Under the pieces are notes generated by a model, which saw only the letters and a list, made by a program, of their open reading frames with translations, made no database searches and was not told the DNA's origin. Positions 24,569 through 33,931 of a stretch of 64,000 bases of DNA are shown here, piece by piece (position 1 is the stretch's first letter; each line of letters opens with the position of its first letter). The translations under genes and the position numbers were made by a program. This stretch comes from DATJMJ01 sp035503915. Its GTDB lineage: Bacteria > Actinomycetota > Acidimicrobiia > Acidimicrobiales > Palsa-688. The DNA lies in assembly GCA_035503915.1 (NCBI GenBank), contig DATJSU010000049.1, positions 310,001 through 374,000 on the forward strand, given 5' to 3'.

Positions 24569-24769
24569 CTACCGGTTATACGGCGCCCGAAGGCCGACCA
24601 AGAGGACCGTCACCTCAGTGTTCCCGGGCCCTAGTAAGTTCCACTCGACCTCGGCTACCTCGCCTCGACCGGTCTGCAATACCACAAAGTCACCTTTACT
24701 GGGCGGCCCGTCCTCGGTCCTCACCGACCCATGGCTCCGGCCGTGGTTGTCCTTGAAATTGATTTGCAC
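24569..24769 (-). CDS. Possible small hypothetical protein
   Basis: A 66-residue frame starting at GTG 24769 with a beta-rich pattern (GDFVVLQTGRGEVAEVEWNL, TEVTVLLVGLRAPY). The composition looks protein-like, but no ribosome site is seen and no family is recognised. The surrounding 24509-24949 interval is otherwise empty. Confidence 0.4.
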   Translation of the reverse strand: MQINFKDNHGRSHGSVRTEDGPPSKGDFVVLQTGRGEVAEVEWNLLGPGNTEVTVLLVGLRAPYNR

Positions 24770-24949
24770 CGACCAAGCGTTGCAGACCCCGCCGCAGCGA
24801 TGGGCTGAGGCACAAGGGTGGGCGCTGCCGCTGCCGGCGCCTGCCCGATGACAACCGGGGCTTCAGTGGTCTACGCTCGGGCCTCGGTGGCTTGCGGGGC
24901 TACCCAGCGGTGGCTGACGGGTCACGGTTGAACCCCGTGAACGCCGCTG

Positions 24950-25381
24950 TCACCTGGGGTGGGCGACAGTGGAGATCTCGGCCCAGACCGTTTTGCCGGG
25001 CCCGGAAGGCCCCGCCGCACTACCCCACGCGGCCGCCAACGCGAACACGATGTTCAGGCCTCGCCCACTCAGGGCGTCCCCGGTCATCTTCCCTCGCATG
25101 GGTGGGCGGTTGTCGCCGTCAGTTACCTCGATCCGCAGGTACGAGCCCCGCTCACCCGTGAGGGCGAGACGAGTTGCCCCACCGGCGTGGACTACCGCGT
25201 TGGCTACAAGTTCGCTAGCGATCAACTCGGCGTCGTCCACCAAGGCAACCATGTCCCAACGGTAGAGGACATCTCGAACCACCTGTCGCGCCAAACTGGG
25301 GGTGTCGAGGGTGCTTCCCAACTCGAAGGATTCCTCCACTGCCTCCGCCCAATGAGCAGCCGTGATAAAGGCCCTACCCAT
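24950..25381 (-). CDS. RsbW/SpoIIAB-like ATP-binding protein
   Basis: A 143-residue single GHKL/HATPase domain. The N-box is ELVANAVVHAGG, the G1 region RIEVTDGDNRPP and the G2 region SGRGLNIV. Stand-alone domains of this kind are anti-sigma-factor kinases or sensory switch proteins in actinobacteria. No sigma factor or anti-anti-sigma gene is adjacent, though the GAF-ANTAR and UspA genes nearby are also stress-type. Confidence 0.82.
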   Translation of the reverse strand: MGRAFITAAHWAEAVEESFELGSTLDTPSLARQVVRDVLYRWDMVALVDDAELIASELVANAVVHAGGATRLALTGERGSYLRIEVTDGDNRPPMRGKMTGDALSGRGLNIVFALAAAWGSAAGPSGPGKTVWAEISTVAHPR

Positions 25382-25589
25382 CGCAGGCTACGAACAACCA
25401 GCTTGGACAGGGCAATCGAGGTCCTCTCCCTCGCTGGCCGAGGTCTCACCAACTATTTCGCCCCGTTTTGCCGCAACTCAGAACTATTTTGGTACCCGCT
25501 GTGTACACCCGGGCACGTGGTATACCAACGGGACGACTGAACGCACTTGAACTGCGTGAGGCTTGCGGGGCGGCCCGCTTGGCGTTCCA

Positions 25590-26462
25590 ATGCTGAGTTC
25601 TTCGGCTCTCGACGAGGCCTTCGAGCGGATGGCGAGCGCAGGCTTCGAGCTGCCTAACGGGTTTGTCAACCATGGCGCAATGGCATGTGAAGCCCTGGCA
25701 GCACTCGGCTTCGAGAGCGAGCTCGGAGCCTGGGCCCGGCGTTTTTCCAGCATCGCCGGAGCACCTGTCAGGCCCAAAGCCACCAAGACTTTCGATTGGC
25801 GGCCTGCTCTTGGAGATTACAACCAGCTTTCGGAGTGGATCGGGCACTTCGAGGAACAGGTCGCCGACGAAGGCTGGGCTGCAGTGACCGAGACTTGGGT
25901 ACCTCGTCTGATGCCGGCGCTTTCGACTGTCCTGTTCCACGGCGCGATCAGGACGGCCCATGCGGTGAGAGCGGTCGCAGCGGCCGACACTGAACCTCGG
26001 CGGGCTGAGCTGGCACGCGCTCTCGGCTACTGGGCGGCACGTTATCGTCCCGGCGAGCCAGCAATTCCAGCGGAAAGTGAGCACACGCGCGCCTACGTCC
26101 TCACGAGCGCCGCCGAAGCCGCCAGGTACTACCTCGCTTCGCCAAGCATTTATTTCCTTCATGGAGTAACGGGCGCTATGGCTGTTGAGATCCTCCTCGA
26201 CCACCTACCTTGGCGAGGGCGCGAAGAGGCGATAGCCCAGGTCCGTGCTGAGCTTTCGGCAATGCACGATGGCGCACGACCCGCTGCAGCGCTGAACGTT
26301 GCGGGGGCGCTCGAGAACGAACTGGCCGAGGCCGCCGAGACGAGCGGTGACCCTCACGAAGTGAAGTTGGTTGAAGCCTGTCGACGGGGGTGGTCCGCAA
26401 CAGGCAACGAAGTCTTTGTGGCCGCGGCTGAGATGGTTACGGGACGCGCCCGTCCTCAGTAG
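25590..26462 (+). CDS. Questin-oxidase-like protein (DUF4243)
   Basis: About 290 residues, mainly helical. It contains NHGAMACEALAALGF, typical of the questin oxidase-like family, and a later FLHGVTGAMAVEILL. Family members include fungal Baeyer-Villiger-type oxidases of anthraquinones; bacterial roles are largely unknown. ATG 25590 is preferred to the upstream TTG. The 3' end overlaps the convergent desaturase by 26 bases. Confidence 0.68.
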   Translation: MLSSSALDEAFERMASAGFELPNGFVNHGAMACEALAALGFESELGAWARRFSSIAGAPVRPKATKTFDWRPALGDYNQLSEWIGHFEEQVADEGWAAVTETWVPRLMPALSTVLFHGAIRTAHAVRAVAAADTEPRRAELARALGYWAARYRPGEPAIPAESEHTRAYVLTSAAEAARYYLASPSIYFLHGVTGAMAVEILLDHLPWRGREEAIAQVRAELSAMHDGARPAAALNVAGALENELAEAAETSGDPHEVKLVEACRRGWSATGNEVFVAAAEMVTGRARPQ

Positions 26463-27456
26463 CAGTCATCGTCAGCCGTCGTAATTGAAGGCTCATTCCT
26501 TGGCGGGGACCAGCATCAGGACAAGCACGCATCGCCGTCTCCAGTGGTGCTGTCGCCGAAGTTTGGGCGCTGATGCGCCCAGCGACGCGCCGCAAGCGGG
26601 CCATCCAAGCTAGAAGGCTCTCGCGGGCGCGTTCCGCCTCGACGTCAAGTCCTTCCAATGACTCCAGTCGCCAATGCGTCATGACGACTGGCGCCAGCAC
26701 CTGGTCGTGATGGACTTGGAAGTTGTAGATCCCAGCAGCCGCTATGGAGACGGCATGACTGGCGAACCCGAGGATGTCCGCCCCAGGCATCTGAAAGCTC
26801 TTCACCTGGCGGGCAATCGCTTTGACTGTGCCGGAGGGGTCGGCGCTGAGGGCGGCGCTCGCCAGATCCCTGTAGAACAGAAAATGGAGGTTCTCGTCGG
26901 CGGCGACTCGCCTCATCACCGCCGCGCCCTCGTCATCGAGGAAGCGCCCAGTGTTCCAATGCGAAATCCTCGTAGCGAGTTCCTGCAGAGTTAGGTAAAC
27001 GATGCCATCGGTCAGGCTTTGACCACGGCTGCCGGCGCTGAAGCCCGTACTTACGTAATGCATTCGGGCCCGTTCAAGGGCCGTCAAGTCGAGCTTTCGG
27101 GTGATGGAGACCCAGTCTCGAAGGACGATCGAATGGCGCTGCTCTTCAGCCGCCCAGCGACGGCTCCACTCGCCTAACGCCGAGTCATTTCCAAAGGCCT
27201 CCGCGATGGTGTGGTAGTAGCCGGGCAGGTTGTCCTCTGTGAGCAAGTTGACGAACAGCGCCGAGGCAACGCCGGGCGGCAGAGGTGCACCAACCTGGTC
27301 AAAGGGTTGTCCGGGCGCGTGCCGGACGCCAAGCTCCCAAGGGACCAGCTCGTGTGGGAACCACTCCTTGGAGTGCGCCAAATGCCTTGCGAGGAGCCGG
27401 CCCGCGTGCTCTTCCAAGGCCTCGCGGAGGGCTGGCGCCCCAAAGCGCTGGTTCAC
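26437..27456 (-). CDS. Acyl-ACP desaturase (ferritin-like diiron)
   Basis: A 339-residue protein of the plant-type stearoyl-ACP desaturase family, with diiron ligands in AAEEQRHSI and AADENLHFLFYRDL and the family N-terminus WFPHELVPWELG. It introduces a double bond into acyl-ACP using oxygen and reduced ferredoxin in the cytoplasm. A Pro/Arg-rich tail of about 35 residues is unusual. It is coupled (ATGA) to the small gene upstream. Confidence 0.9.
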   Translation of the reverse strand: MNQRFGAPALREALEEHAGRLLARHLAHSKEWFPHELVPWELGVRHAPGQPFDQVGAPLPPGVASALFVNLLTEDNLPGYYHTIAEAFGNDSALGEWSRRWAAEEQRHSIVLRDWVSITRKLDLTALERARMHYVSTGFSAGSRGQSLTDGIVYLTLQELATRISHWNTGRFLDDEGAAVMRRVAADENLHFLFYRDLASAALSADPSGTVKAIARQVKSFQMPGADILGFASHAVSIAAAGIYNFQVHHDQVLAPVVMTHWRLESLEGLDVEAERARESLLAWMARLRRVAGRISAQTSATAPLETAMRACPDAGPRQGMSLQLRRLTMTATEDGRVP

Positions 27457-27707
27457 TGGTCGCCGCCGTCCTTGTCGGCATAAGGGACTAGGCGGTCCCG
27501 GCCCAACTCGGAGAACCGCTCGTTGAGCGCCTGAGCCACGACATCGTGGTCATGTGCAGTAGGCACGAGAGCGCCATAGCAAAGGGCTTCCAGTTCAAAG
27601 GCGCTGCGCATGCCACCGAGCTCGAAGTACCGGATGAACAGTTCACCGTAGGAGAGCGCCGCTTCTCTGCGGGCGCGGTCCAGCTCGTCGCCCATGGGCT
27701 CACTCAT
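27453..27707 (-). CDS. Small hypothetical protein coupled to desaturase
   Basis: An 84-residue helical protein (RARREAALSYGELFIRYFEL, FELEALCYGALVPTAHDHDV). Its stop overlaps the desaturase start, so both are likely made together. The motif HDHDVVAQALNERF might suggest a regulatory or partner role, but no family is recognised. ATG 27707 is the first start; ATG 27695 is an alternative. Confidence 0.7.
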   Translation of the reverse strand: MSEPMGDELDRARREAALSYGELFIRYFELGGMRSAFELEALCYGALVPTAHDHDVVAQALNERFSELGRDRLVPYADKDGGDQ

Positions 27708-27931
27708 TCGAGCAACCGGACATCGACACGAGGGCAGGCACCTCCCGCAGGCAACCGCCGACGGCGGCTCAGAACCCTTCCCCTCACTGTCGAAGGTGCT
27801 TGAAGCCTACCACCGGGAACTTCCGGTTGAGCCCAAAGATCCTGCTGGCATAGCATGAGGGTCGTGTACGGCCAGCCAGACTGCACGCGGCACTGAAAGC
27901 GCCCCGCCCGTCGACCAACTGACAGGTTCAG

Positions 27932-28687
27932 GTGAGCGCTACTGGGGATGTCCACGCGACGGGAGCCGACCCGACCTCAGAACTCATAGTCAGCTTCGTC
28001 CAACGAGCTCAGGCGCTGTTCCTAGCCGGTGGCGTCGAGGTGACTCTTCAGGCGGTGTTGGGCCTGGCCATTGCCACCATCGAAGGGTGCGACTTCGCTG
28101 GGATCCTGATCCTCCACGGCGACCAGGTAACCGCACTCGTGCAAAGCGACCCGCTGATCGCAGAGCTGGAAGCCAGCCAATGCCTGGCGGGTGCAGGCCC
28201 CGGCCTCGAGGCGGTAGCGGGCCGCGCGCCCGTCTACGCTGAGGATCTTCAGACCGACACGCGGTGGGCCAGCTTCGGGGCAGCCGCTTCGGCCGCAGGC
28301 GTGCGCAGTGTCTTAGCTCTTCACCTCGCTGCCAACGGGACCTTCGGGGCCCTCAATCTCTACGGCCGCTACCCGTCGGCTTTCGGGGCCGTTGACCGAG
28401 CCAAGGGCTTGGTCCTAGCGGGGTTGGCAGGCGTCGCTGTCTTGCTCGCCCAAGCGCGGGACGAGGACGTACGCCAGGCGGAGAACCTACGCCATGCTCT
28501 CGGCACGAGAGAAGTGGTGGGCCAGGCTCAAGGGATCCTGATGGAGCGGGAACGCATAACGGCCGAACAGGCCTTCGATATTTTGCGGCGAGCCTCCCAG
28601 CACCTCAACGTCAAGCTGCGCGAGGTTGCCCAGGATCTCATCGATACCGGTGAAAAGCCGGTTACTGGTTCGGGGCAGGAGCCCTGA
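27932..28687 (+). CDS. GAF-ANTAR regulatory protein
   Basis: A 251-residue protein with an N-terminal GAF domain (about residues 20-175) and a C-terminal ANTAR domain (about 185-240; REVVGQAQGILMERERITAE, LRRASQHLNVKLREVA). ANTAR domains bind paired hairpins in RNA and prevent termination. The architecture is characteristic of actinobacteria. The ligand of the GAF domain is unknown. The start is a GTG at 27932. Confidence 0.9.
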   Translation: MSATGDVHATGADPTSELIVSFVQRAQALFLAGGVEVTLQAVLGLAIATIEGCDFAGILILHGDQVTALVQSDPLIAELEASQCLAGAGPGLEAVAGRAPVYAEDLQTDTRWASFGAAASAAGVRSVLALHLAANGTFGALNLYGRYPSAFGAVDRAKGLVLAGLAGVAVLLAQARDEDVRQAENLRHALGTREVVGQAQGILMERERITAEQAFDILRRASQHLNVKLREVAQDLIDTGEKPVTGSGQEP

Positions 28688-28788
28688 CCGGGAGCGCCGC
28701 CGAACGTGCTCGTCGCCGAGGCGTGCGATACAGGTGCGGTACAGGTACAGCCCGAGCCGTGACCTTCGAGGCGGTCGTCAGCGGGTTG

Positions 28789-29235
28789 CTATTCCTTCTC
28801 CTTGCCAGCGTGGACAACCACAACGGGAGCACTGGACATGCGCAGCAGCTCGTGGGAGACGCTCCCGAGCGCGACGTCGGCCACCTCGCTTCGGCCACGG
28901 TTGCCCACCACGACCAGCGCCGCGTCAACGCCCTCTGCCAATCCGGCCAAGTCGGCGGCGATCATCTTGGAGGCGTGTTCGTCCTGGATCCTGAGCTCAG
29001 CAGCCACGCCCCGAGCTTTGGCTGCTTTGGCCGCTTCCCCGAGGACCGGGTCGGCTTCCTCGAGCCTCTCCTGGGAAGGCCCGTTCTCGGGGTCCTCTTC
29101 GAACAGCTTTTCTGCCAAGGGCGAGAAGTGGATAAATATGACTTTGGCGTCCATGCTGACCGCCAACGCGAGGCCAACTTCTGTCGCTCGCGTGGCCGCC
29201 GGCGTGCCGTCCACACCGATCAGGATCGTGGTCAC
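28789..29235 (-). CDS. Universal stress protein (UspA)
   Basis: A 148-residue Usp fold with N-terminal ILIGVDGTPAATRA and the ATP-binding pattern GNRGRSEVADVALGSVS (G-x2-G-x9-GS). ATP-binding Usp proteins respond to stress and starvation. It converges with the GAF-ANTAR gene. The next 250 bases (29236-29487) hold no recognisable feature apart from the ribosome site of the VOC gene. Confidence 0.92.
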   Translation of the reverse strand: MTTILIGVDGTPAATRATEVGLALAVSMDAKVIFIHFSPLAEKLFEEDPENGPSQERLEEADPVLGEAAKAAKARGVAAELRIQDEHASKMIAADLAGLAEGVDAALVVVGNRGRSEVADVALGSVSHELLRMSSAPVVVVHAGKEKE

Positions 29236-29487
29236 TACCTGCTTAGGCTAGCAACGTCTACCGTGGTGCACATGCCTAGATGACCAGGTTGAGATCACGG
29301 GCCGAGAACAATTGCACCTCTGGCCCGGTGCCGGGCTCGTCGAGCGTGACCCAGAGATCAGGGAGCGGCCCTTGGATGGAGCGCGACGTGTTCAACTACC
29401 GAGGCTGAAATGTGAACCGCCCTCGCGGCCAAAGGTCGTCTAGGTTCGCGGGTAATCATCTCTTGGCTCCAATCGGAGGAGGTCCCG

Positions 29488-30165
29488 ATGAGCACGACCG
29501 AGGACAGCAGCCGGGGCTCGAGCCTGGCCGCGAGCACTGACGGAGTCGACATGAAGCTCGAGGTGGTGATAGTCCCCGTTTCGGATGTCGATCGAGCGAA
29601 AGAGTTCTACGAGCAGCTTGGGTGGCGACTCGACGCCGACGTCGTCGACGGCGACTTTCGGTTAGTCCAGTTCACGCCACCAGGAGCTGGCTGTTCGATC
29701 CAGTTCGGCACCAACCTCACGCCGGCATCGCCTGGCTCGGCGCAGGGCCTTCACCTCGTCGTCTCGGACATCGAGGCTGCACGTGACGACTTGGTCCGGC
29801 GCGGTGTTGAGGTAAGCGAGGTGTACCACTGTGCAACAGGGCTGTCTTGTCGCTTCGACACTTGGGCGAACAATCGCGTCAGCGGGCTCGCCCCGGGTCG
29901 CAGTAGCTACGGTTCCTTTGCGTCGTTCAGGGACCCGGACGGCAACGGCTGGCTGCTTCAGGAAGTCAGGGCGAGGTTCCCCGGTCGCGTCGGTTCCGCC
30001 GGGATTACCTTCGGCTCTGCTGGCGACCTTGCTGGAGCGCTGCGGAGAGCGAGGACCGCCCACGGGGCGCACGAACGGCACATGGGCGAGGAGGACGCCA
30101 GCTGGCCGGACTGGTACGCGGCCTACATCGCGGCCGAGCAGTCTGGGGCAGAGCTACCCAGGTGA
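29488..30165 (+). CDS. VOC (glyoxalase/bleomycin-resistance) family protein
   Basis: A 225-residue protein containing one VOC domain (about residues 22-155: KLEVVIVPVSDVDRAKEFYE and later FRDPDGNGWLLQEV). It carries a C-terminal extension rich in Ala/Arg/Glu that ends SWPDWYAAYIAAEQ. VOC domains bind a metal for lyase or dioxygenase chemistry or sequester ligands. The ATG has GGAGG five bases upstream. Confidence 0.85.
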   Translation: MSTTEDSSRGSSLAASTDGVDMKLEVVIVPVSDVDRAKEFYEQLGWRLDADVVDGDFRLVQFTPPGAGCSIQFGTNLTPASPGSAQGLHLVVSDIEAARDDLVRRGVEVSEVYHCATGLSCRFDTWANNRVSGLAPGRSSYGSFASFRDPDGNGWLLQEVRARFPGRVGSAGITFGSAGDLAGALRRARTAHGAHERHMGEEDASWPDWYAAYIAAEQSGAELPR

Positions 30166-30315
30166 GCGCCTATGGCGTCATCGTGCTCGGCAGCGTGCGT
30201 AAGTCCACGGACCGGTCAGCTCCTGGGCCCACCCTTCCGTGAGGCCGTCGGGACCTGTCCCCTAGAAGGGGCCCGTTCGTGGGGCCGGGGCCAGCCCCAC
30301 TCAGAGGCTCTTGGC

Positions 30316-30789
30316 CTAGAACTCGGGGGCGTTGCCATCGTCTCCCGTCGCTTCCGCCTGCTCCGTCCACGCCACCGCTCCAGAGCCGTCGTCGAGGCCG
30401 TATGCGACACAGAAGTCGACGTCCTCGGGACGGTCCTGGGGCCCGTGCTCGAGCAAGCGGAAGGCGCCCCGAGGCCCCACCCACCACGTCCTTGGTGCCG
30501 CGACCAGAGCGTCGAGGTACTCGGCCAGCTCTGACCATGGCCGCAAGAAATGTTGTTCAATGGCCCACTCATCTTCAGGTGGAGGCTCCAGGGCGCGAAG
30601 CTCGCTCTCCGTGTGGCGCACGACGTCGGCGACAACTTTGATGACCCGCCTGCCCCCGCCTATGGGCAGGCCCATAGCAAACGACGCCCGGGAACCTAGC
30701 AAGGCGTGGATGTTGTTCGCGTCGCGGACCTGACGGGCAGCTCGAATGTACTCGTCCCGCTCCACGACGGGATTATCGCACGTGCGCAT
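30316..30789 (-). CDS. Hypothetical protein
   Basis: About 157 residues, acidic, with RAARQVRDANNIHALLGSRA and IEQHFLRPWSELAEYLDALV. It looks like a folded cytoplasmic protein but no family is recognised. ATG 30789 has a weak CAGAGG site; a GTG at 30768 is another possible start. It is flanked by short empty intervals. Confidence 0.6.
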   Translation of the reverse strand: MRTCDNPVVERDEYIRAARQVRDANNIHALLGSRASFAMGLPIGGGRRVIKVVADVVRHTESELRALEPPPEDEWAIEQHFLRPWSELAEYLDALVAAPRTWWVGPRGAFRLLEHGPQDRPEDVDFCVAYGLDDGSGAVAWTEQAEATGDDGNAPEF

Positions 30790-30988
30790 GCCCTCTGCCC
30801 GCCAGCTCGGGGAGCGCCGGCCGCGGGCTAAAGCCACCGGGCGTGTGGTCTCGAAGGGACGGGCTAGAGTGCCTGCCTGGAGGAACGGGACCTAGCTTCA
30901 GCGGGCCAGAGCCTATTGCGGCTGGTTGCAGCGCCTGGTTGCCAGTTCGGGTAGTTAGTGGAGGCAGCCAGGCACCGATGAAGAGGAA

Positions 30989-32584
30989 GTGGGTGCAGCG
31001 GCCCAGGTGACCGAGGAGCTAGAGGCTCTACGTAGGCGTGCCTCTAGGGCTGCCACGGGCGAAGCACAAGCGAGATGTCTGAGAGATATCGCCGCAGCGC
31101 TTGCCGGGAGCTCCACCCCGGCAGAACGCGCTCATCTGTTGATGTCGCGAGCGCGAGTCCACGCCAACCAATGGGCGACGCGCGAACTCGTCGCCGACGC
31201 CCTTGGGGCCATGGACGAGTTCGAGCAGGCGGGCGATCGGGGCGGCCAACTCGACGCGGCGAGCGTGGCGGCGGCGCACGCCGCGTGCCTGGGCGAGCTG
31301 TCGCTCGCGTCGGAACTTGCCATGAGCTGTGTCGTGGGGCTGCGCGGCCTCCCAGATGACGTGCTGCGCGCCGAGGTTACGAACCGCCTCGGAATTTTTT
31401 GCTATTCGTTCCGAGATTTTGACCGCTCAGTGGAGCAGTTCGAGATGTCACTTGCTGCAGCAGAGCGCTCGGGCAAGGATGACTTGGTCGGGCGCGCGCT
31501 CTATAACCTCGTGAACGCGCTCTTGCTATATGTGCATGACGTAAAACAGCGCGTCGGGGGAGAGCTGGTCCACGGTAGCTGGTGGGGCGAGACGCTCGCC
31601 AGGGCGGAGGTCCTACTGGACAAGCTGGCGGGTGCCGCGGGCAGCGATCGGGTCAGACAGCTGCGAGTTTCCCGTCTGCGGTGGAGGTTGCTCTACGAAC
31701 GAGGCCAACCCGAGCGCGCCCTGGCAGGGCTGAGAGAGGGGCAAGCAAGCCTGCTGGAGAAGGAAGAGGAGAGCAAGTACGACCTGGCGTTGCTCGAAGC
31801 TCGCTGTTTGCGTGCGTTAGGCCGTTCAACCGAAGCGGTTGGCGCTGCCCGACGAGCGCGCGATGCCGCCGCGTCGAGCGAGGATGACCAAGAACTAGTA
31901 ATCGCGCTTCGGGAACTTGTGGCCGCGGAGCACGAGGCGCGTGATTTCGGCGCCGCGTTGACAGATGCCCTCGAGCTGATTGAGCGCTTGAACGCCGTGC
32001 ACCGCCGACATACAGCACAAGTCGTTGAACAAGTCTGGGCGAGGGCCGTTACAGAACTGGACCGCCCGAGGCAAGAGCCTCAGCCTGAGGCCGCCTCGTG
32101 GTCTCCCGAAGAGGACGCATGGGCACCCGTCGTCGGCCGACATTTGTTGGAGCGGGCGCTCAGTGCTCAAGAGAAGCAAACAACCGATTTCTCCCTAGTG
32201 ATGGTCGACATCGACCACTTCAAGCAGATGAACGAGACATTTGGTCGAGAGCTTGGTTACCAGGTACTGCGGGCCGTTGGCCAGCTCCTGGCAGCGGACG
32301 TCCGCACCGGTCAAGCCGTCCTGAGATGTGGTCGAGACGGGTTCGTGCTCGCATTGCCCGCCGTCCCGCTGCCAGCCGCCGTCGACTTAGCCGAGCGTCT
32401 CAAGCAAAAGGTAGCTGCCTTTGCGTGGGACGTTTTTGATGGGAGGCTCCAAGTCACCGTGAGCACCGGCGTTGCCAGCGGGCGTCCCCTCGAATGGAGA
32501 AAGGTGCTCGCTGCTGCCGGCAGGGCGCTGTCCGCCGCGAAGAGGGGGCGGAAGGAGGAAGTTCGGGCGAAGCTCGAACAATGA
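30989..32584 (+). CDS. TPR-like protein with degenerate GGDEF domain
   Basis: A 531-residue protein. Residues ~1-350 are helical repeat units (TPR-like), e.g. LGIFCYSFRDFDRSVEQFEM. Residues ~385-530 are a GGDEF fold with intact FSLVMVDIDHFKQMNETFG substrate region. The active loop is GRDGF instead of GGDEF: the Asp is kept and the Glu lost. Diguanylate cyclase activity is therefore doubtful; it may be a nucleotide sensor. The start GTG 30989 is tentative, with a second GTG 18 bases on. Confidence 0.83.
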   Translation: MGAAAQVTEELEALRRRASRAATGEAQARCLRDIAAALAGSSTPAERAHLLMSRARVHANQWATRELVADALGAMDEFEQAGDRGGQLDAASVAAAHAACLGELSLASELAMSCVVGLRGLPDDVLRAEVTNRLGIFCYSFRDFDRSVEQFEMSLAAAERSGKDDLVGRALYNLVNALLLYVHDVKQRVGGELVHGSWWGETLARAEVLLDKLAGAAGSDRVRQLRVSRLRWRLLYERGQPERALAGLREGQASLLEKEEESKYDLALLEARCLRALGRSTEAVGAARRARDAAASSEDDQELVIALRELVAAEHEARDFGAALTDALELIERLNAVHRRHTAQVVEQVWARAVTELDRPRQEPQPEAASWSPEEDAWAPVVGRHLLERALSAQEKQTTDFSLVMVDIDHFKQMNETFGRELGYQVLRAVGQLLAADVRTGQAVLRCGRDGFVLALPAVPLPAAVDLAERLKQKVAAFAWDVFDGRLQVTVSTGVASGRPLEWRKVLAAAGRALSAAKRGRKEEVRAKLEQ

Positions 32585-32617
32585 GGGGCAGCCCCGGCTG
32601 GACCGAGCCTGCCCCTC
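32583..32617. repeat. Hairpin between convergent genes
   Basis: GAGGGGCAG (32583-32591) pairs with CTGCCCCTC (32609-32617). It lies just at the GGDEF stop and before the convergent binding-protein stop. No U-tract follows on either strand, so it is not a standard intrinsic terminator, though it may still act as a transcript end. Confidence 0.5.
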
Positions 32618-32645
32618 AAAAAATTACTAACGCGCTATTCGAGTT

Positions 32646-33791
32646 TTAGAAGTTGTACTGCAGGTAGTTCGCCTTGGTGAACTCCAAAGGTGTCGAGAAG
32701 ATAACCGTGTTGGTCGTCGCCCCGGTCGTCATGTCAGGTGCCGCGGCCACTGTGTAGACGCTATTGAGGCCGACGGCAGCGCCGCTGAAGCTCTGCACCT
32801 TGCCGAAGTTGGTCTTTATCCCGCACCACTGCGAAGGCGTCGGGTTGGCGGGCGGTGTCGTTGCGGTGCACTCCGGTGCCCCGTGGGCTCCCTCGTAGGC
32901 GAGCCTTGACATGAGCATGTCCAGCTTGCCTTGGCCGATCTCGTTCCAGAGGAACAGCGCCTGCAGGGCGCCGTCGGCGAAGTAGGTCCGGTCTTCCGTC
33001 GGGGGCCCGATACCGAAAACGCCGATCTTGCCGGACTCGTGCAGGTCTGCGATCGCCTTGGCGGTGCCCGGGATCGCGGCACTGTCAATGGGGATGATGG
33101 CCTTGATGGCCGGGTAGGCGTGGATGATGCCCTCGGCCACGGAGAAGGATATCGACTCGACGGACTGGCCGTAACCAGTGGCGACGATCTTCAAGCCGGG
33201 GTACTTGGCGGCGATGTAGGTCTTCATGGCCCCTATCCAGGCGTTCTGGATGGTGGCGTCAGCAGTGGACGACATGATGGCGATGTCCGCTTTCGGCCCG
33301 GTGTACGCCTCGACGGCGTTGATCAGGCCCGATGCGATCGTGTTGTAAGCGGTGTCCTGCATGAAGAAGTCACGGGCGCTCGGCACGTCGGAGTCGTACG
33401 TGATCACCTGGATGCCGTCCTTCATGGCCTCCTGGAGCACGGGCGCCGGCACGGTCGGGTCGTCCGATGACATCGTGATGACGTTGTAGTGCTGCGCGAT
33501 CTCGGCCTTGAAGATGGCTACCTGTCCCTCGGCCGACGCGGTTGCAGGGGCCGTGTAGGTGAAGTTGATCCCGAGCTTGCTGGCCACCTGCTTCGCGCCC
33601 TGTTCATTGGCCTCGAAGACTGTCAAGCCGAGCAGTTTGGGGACCATCGAAACCTTGATCGTGGCTAAGCTGCTGGCTGCACCAGCGGAAGGCGCCGCAG
33701 TAATGGCCGTTGTCGCACCCATTGCTAAACAGGCGACTGCGGCGCCTATCCTCCAAACCAGCTTCCGCTGGATGGTCCTAGTTGCCTTCAA
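32646..33791 (-). CDS. Sugar ABC transporter substrate-binding protein (RhaS/RbsB-type)
   Basis: A 381-residue exported protein with a signal peptide (basic start, hydrophobic AAVACLAMGATTAITAAP, then AGAASS). The periplasmic-binding fold includes ITMSSDDPTVPAPVLQEAMK and VITYDSDVPSARDFF, as in rhamnose/ribose/autoinducer-2 binding proteins. The TTG start at 33791 has an AGGAGG site. It is the last gene of the importer operon, after an intercistronic region with short inverted repeats. Confidence 0.9.
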   Translation of the reverse strand: MKATRTIQRKLVWRIGAAVACLAMGATTAITAAPSAGAASSLATIKVSMVPKLLGLTVFEANEQGAKQVASKLGINFTYTAPATASAEGQVAIFKAEIAQHYNVITMSSDDPTVPAPVLQEAMKDGIQVITYDSDVPSARDFFMQDTAYNTIASGLINAVEAYTGPKADIAIMSSTADATIQNAWIGAMKTYIAAKYPGLKIVATGYGQSVESISFSVAEGIIHAYPAIKAIIPIDSAAIPGTAKAIADLHESGKIGVFGIGPPTEDRTYFADGALQALFLWNEIGQGKLDMLMSRLAYEGAHGAPECTATTPPANPTPSQWCGIKTNFGKVQSFSGAAVGLNSVYTVAAAPDMTTGATTNTVIFSTPLEFTKANYLQYNF

Positions 33792-33931
33792 TTGTGCTCT
33801 CCTCCTCTGTTCGTGCCTCTGTACGAGGCGTTTTCCCCCTACCTGGCGTCACCGGCGAAGCCGCGGCGCCAGTTACTTGCGAGCCACGACGGCCCGCAAG
33901 GAACCTTTGCTTTGCGAACGGATCGAACGGA

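Noticed and set aside
29236..29487. Possible gene fragments between UspA and the VOC gene
   Set aside because: Only short frames without family features or ribosome sites.
32583..32617. Hairpin considered as an intrinsic terminator
   Set aside because: The A-run follows rather than a T-run on the plus strand, and no U-tract follows on the minus strand.
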